Source of the DNA: Chloroflexota bacterium
Lineage (GTDB): Bacteria > Chloroflexota > Anaerolineae > Anaerolineales > Villigracilaceae
Length of the DNA: 64,000 nt
Assembly (NCBI GenBank): GCA_016866215.1
Contig: VGNE01000011.1
Span: 1 to 64,000 of the forward strand
Reading direction: 5' to 3'
Part shown: piece by piece, positions 63,020 to 64,000 of the stretch
Layout: each line of letters opens with the position of its first letter
How positions within the stretch are numbered: position 1 is the stretch's first letter
The notes under the pieces: generated by a model
The model's database searches: none
What the model saw: only the letters and a program-made list of their open reading frames with translations
Told to the model about the DNA's origin: nothing
Translations under genes and position numbers: made by a program

Positions 63020-63433
63020 ATGGCGCTAAAAATTTCCGAAGTTCTTCTTGAACAAATTCATGCCAATGGCGAACATGCCTATCCCGAAGAAAGCGCTGGT
63101 TTTCTCATTGGCGGCGAAGGCAAAGTTGAAGAAATATTCCCCCTGCCAAATGCGCGTGAAGATTCAGCGCGGCATAACCGTTATCTGATCACGCCCGAAG
63201 ATTATCTCAAAGCCGAAGTAACAGCGGACAAGCTCGGGCTGAGTCTGATCGGCGTCTTTCATTCGCATCCAAACCATCCGAATCGCCCGTCCGAATTTGA
63301 CCGCGATTGGGCGCAGCCATTTTTCTCCTATATCATCACGAGTGTGAATGCAGGCAAGGCAATCGAAAGCCGCTCATGGAGATTGCTGGAAGATCGTTCG
63401 AAATTTGAAGAGGAAGAAATAAAAATTTTATAA
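63020..63433 (+). CDS. JAMM/MPN metalloprotease (Mec-like)
   Basis: 137 residues. The zinc site is complete: Glu in EESAGFLIGG and H-S-H-P-x7-S-x2-D in FHSHPNHPNRPSEFDRDW. In Mycobacterium the related Mec enzyme frees cysteine from CysO-cysteine by cutting after the diglycine; other members trim tails from sulfur carriers. The gap before it (62960-63019) has words GACAATGGACGATAGACGAT and GTCCATTATCTGTTGTCCAT. Confidence 0.88.
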   Translation: MALKISEVLLEQIHANGEHAYPEESAGFLIGGEGKVEEIFPLPNAREDSARHNRYLITPEDYLKAEVTADKLGLSLIGVFHSHPNHPNRPSEFDRDWAQPFFSYIITSVNAGKAIESRSWRLLEDRSKFEEEEIKIL

Positions 63434-63528
63434 TCACTCTGGTGGTCGCGTATCGAGATCACAGGGTATCATAATTACTTTGAATAACATATGATAGAAA
63501 ACATAAAAGGAAAAGAGTAGAATAAATT

Positions 63529-63924
63529 ATGACAACTTTGAAGATCCCCACACCCCTGCGCGCCTACACCAGCGGACAAAGCGAAGTGAATGTGGCAGGC
63601 GTAAAAATTTCAGAAGCTTTAACCGACCTGGTTGCCCAGTATCCCGCGCTCAAACCGCACCTATTCAACGATAACGGCGGCTTGCGTCCGTTTGTGAATC
63701 TATTTGTCGGCGAGCATAACATCAAAGACCTGCAAGGCGTGGAGACGCCCATCAAGGCTGGCGATAGGATTATGTTGATCCCATCTATTGCGGGTGGAAA
63801 GCCATGTCGTTGCGAGGAGCGCTCTTGTTCTTTGCGACGAAGCAATCTCCATGTCACGAGGAGATTGCTTCGTCGAGCTAAAGCCCTCCTCGCAAAGACA
63901 TATGAAATTGGGAGGAATCCATGA
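63529..63924 (+). CDS. second sulfur-carrier protein with a 41-residue tail after GG
   Basis: 131 residues. Residues 1-90 are a beta-grasp carrier like the one at 61404-61676 (QYPALKPHLFNDNGGLRPF; ends IMLIPSIAGG at 89-90). The frame does not stop there but continues through a palindromic repeat for 41 residues (KPCRCEERSCSLRRSNLHV onwards, basic and Cys-rich). Unless the tail is removed, the carrier cannot be adenylated. A JAMM protease is encoded just upstream. The stop overlaps the next start (ATGA). Confidence 0.85.
   Translation: MTTLKIPTPLRAYTSGQSEVNVAGVKISEALTDLVAQYPALKPHLFNDNGGLRPFVNLFVGEHNIKDLQGVETPIKAGDRIMLIPSIAGGKPCRCEERSCSLRRSNLHVTRRLLRRAKALLAKTYEIGRNP
63805..63900. repeat. palindromic repeat forming the 3' end of the sulfur-carrier gene
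   Basis: Inner arms CGACGAAGCAATCTCC (63835-63850) and GGAGATTGCTTCGTCG (63860-63875), 16 bp perfect, loop 9 nt; outer arms TGTCGTTGCGAGGA and TCCTCGCAAAGACA nearly complementary. Related to the intergenic copy at 19661-19768. Confidence 0.82.
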
Positions 63925-64000
63925 TCGAAGAACTCACCCACGAACAAATTCTGCGTTACTCGCGTCACCTGCTCATGCCCGAAGTCGGTTTGCGCGGACA
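63921..64000 (+). CDS. moeB: E1-like adenylyltransferase (MoeB/ThiF family), partial
   Basis: Runs off the window. The first residues, MIEELTHEQILRYSRHLLMP then EVGLRGQ, are the standard start of MoeB/MoeZ/ThiF proteins, which adenylate the diglycine end of sulfur carriers and, when fused to a rhodanese domain, pass sulfur to it. RBS GGAGG at 63911, inside the repeat-derived tail of the previous gene; 4-bp overlap. Confidence 0.85.
   Translation, partial: MIEELTHEQILRYSRHLLMPEVGLRG

Overview
The window looks like a chromosomal segment of a Chloroflexota bacterium, probably Anaerolineae. This is inference from gene content: several lipoproteins that combine Pro/Thr-rich linkers with NBR1-type Ig-like domains, large TPR and HEAT proteins, a BMP-type nucleoside/sugar importer, an EF-G paralogue with an altered G1 loop, and infC-rpmI-rplT and groESL of ordinary bacterial type. 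TGA is used as a normal stop and TGG for Trp. I see no phage genes, no transposase and no CRISPR array.

Layout. 183-3273: an ECF sigma/anti-sigma pair, then a TlpA-like thiol lipoprotein and CcdA, ending in the stump of a STAS-domain gene. 3490-11499: a surface-polysaccharide cluster (membrane glycosyltransferases, a GT2, a Wzz-like protein, an O-antigen ligase-like protein and two sulfotransferases). 11569-15886: a histidine kinase, an alpha/beta hydrolase, rdgB and queG. 15891-19581: four tandem paralogous NBR1-Ig lipoproteins. 19853-27228: a BMP-family ABC importer with two binding proteins, plus an MFS transporter. 27336-35296: trmD, two TPR proteins, groES-groEL under a CIRCE element, a parvulin and a membrane protein. 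35434-44419: ilvE, an ArsR-type regulator, a DUF711 operon, a macro-domain protein, the infC operon, trxA, tRNA-Lys, a HEAT protein and rseP. 44701-51779: an M23 peptidase, SDR, DinB, a response regulator, ligA, a DEDDh exonuclease with BRCT, and a PLP acyltransferase. 51781-52248: two gene remnants. 52321-55618: pyruvate dehydrogenase E2/E1beta/E1alpha. 55883-61333: a HEAT protein, a phosphatase-superfamily enzyme, a methyltransferase coupled to a thioredoxin-fold gene with an in-frame TGA, and an EF-G paralogue. 61404-64000: a protein-thiocarboxylate cysteine synthesis cluster (sulfur carrier, cysteine synthase, JAMM protease, second sulfur carrier, start of an E1-like adenylyltransferase).

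Main points of interest. (1) The thioredoxin-fold gene at 58604-59104 has TGA exactly at the first position of its redox motif (U/*-I-G-C), and the frame continues intact to a stop that overlaps the next start codon; it is a selenoprotein candidate or a single nonsense mutation. (2) The cysteine cluster has a short leader ORF with two Cys codons followed by alternative RNA pairings, and its second sulfur carrier has a 41-residue tail after the terminal GG, created by a palindromic repeat, next to a JAMM protease. (3) Palindromic elements sit in frame inside housekeeping genes (rdgB, trmD, the ABC ATPase, cysM, perhaps queG). (4) Many genes have a -10 box about 6 nt before the start codon, suggesting widespread leaderless mRNAs. 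(5) Short degenerate repeated words, like cyanobacterial STRRs, fill gene borders and some coding sequences. (6) infC seems to start at ATA.

Start codons were moved inward from the longest frame where a signal peptide, a ribosome-binding site or a promoter position made this more likely. Family names come from recognising protein sequences by eye; no database search was run.
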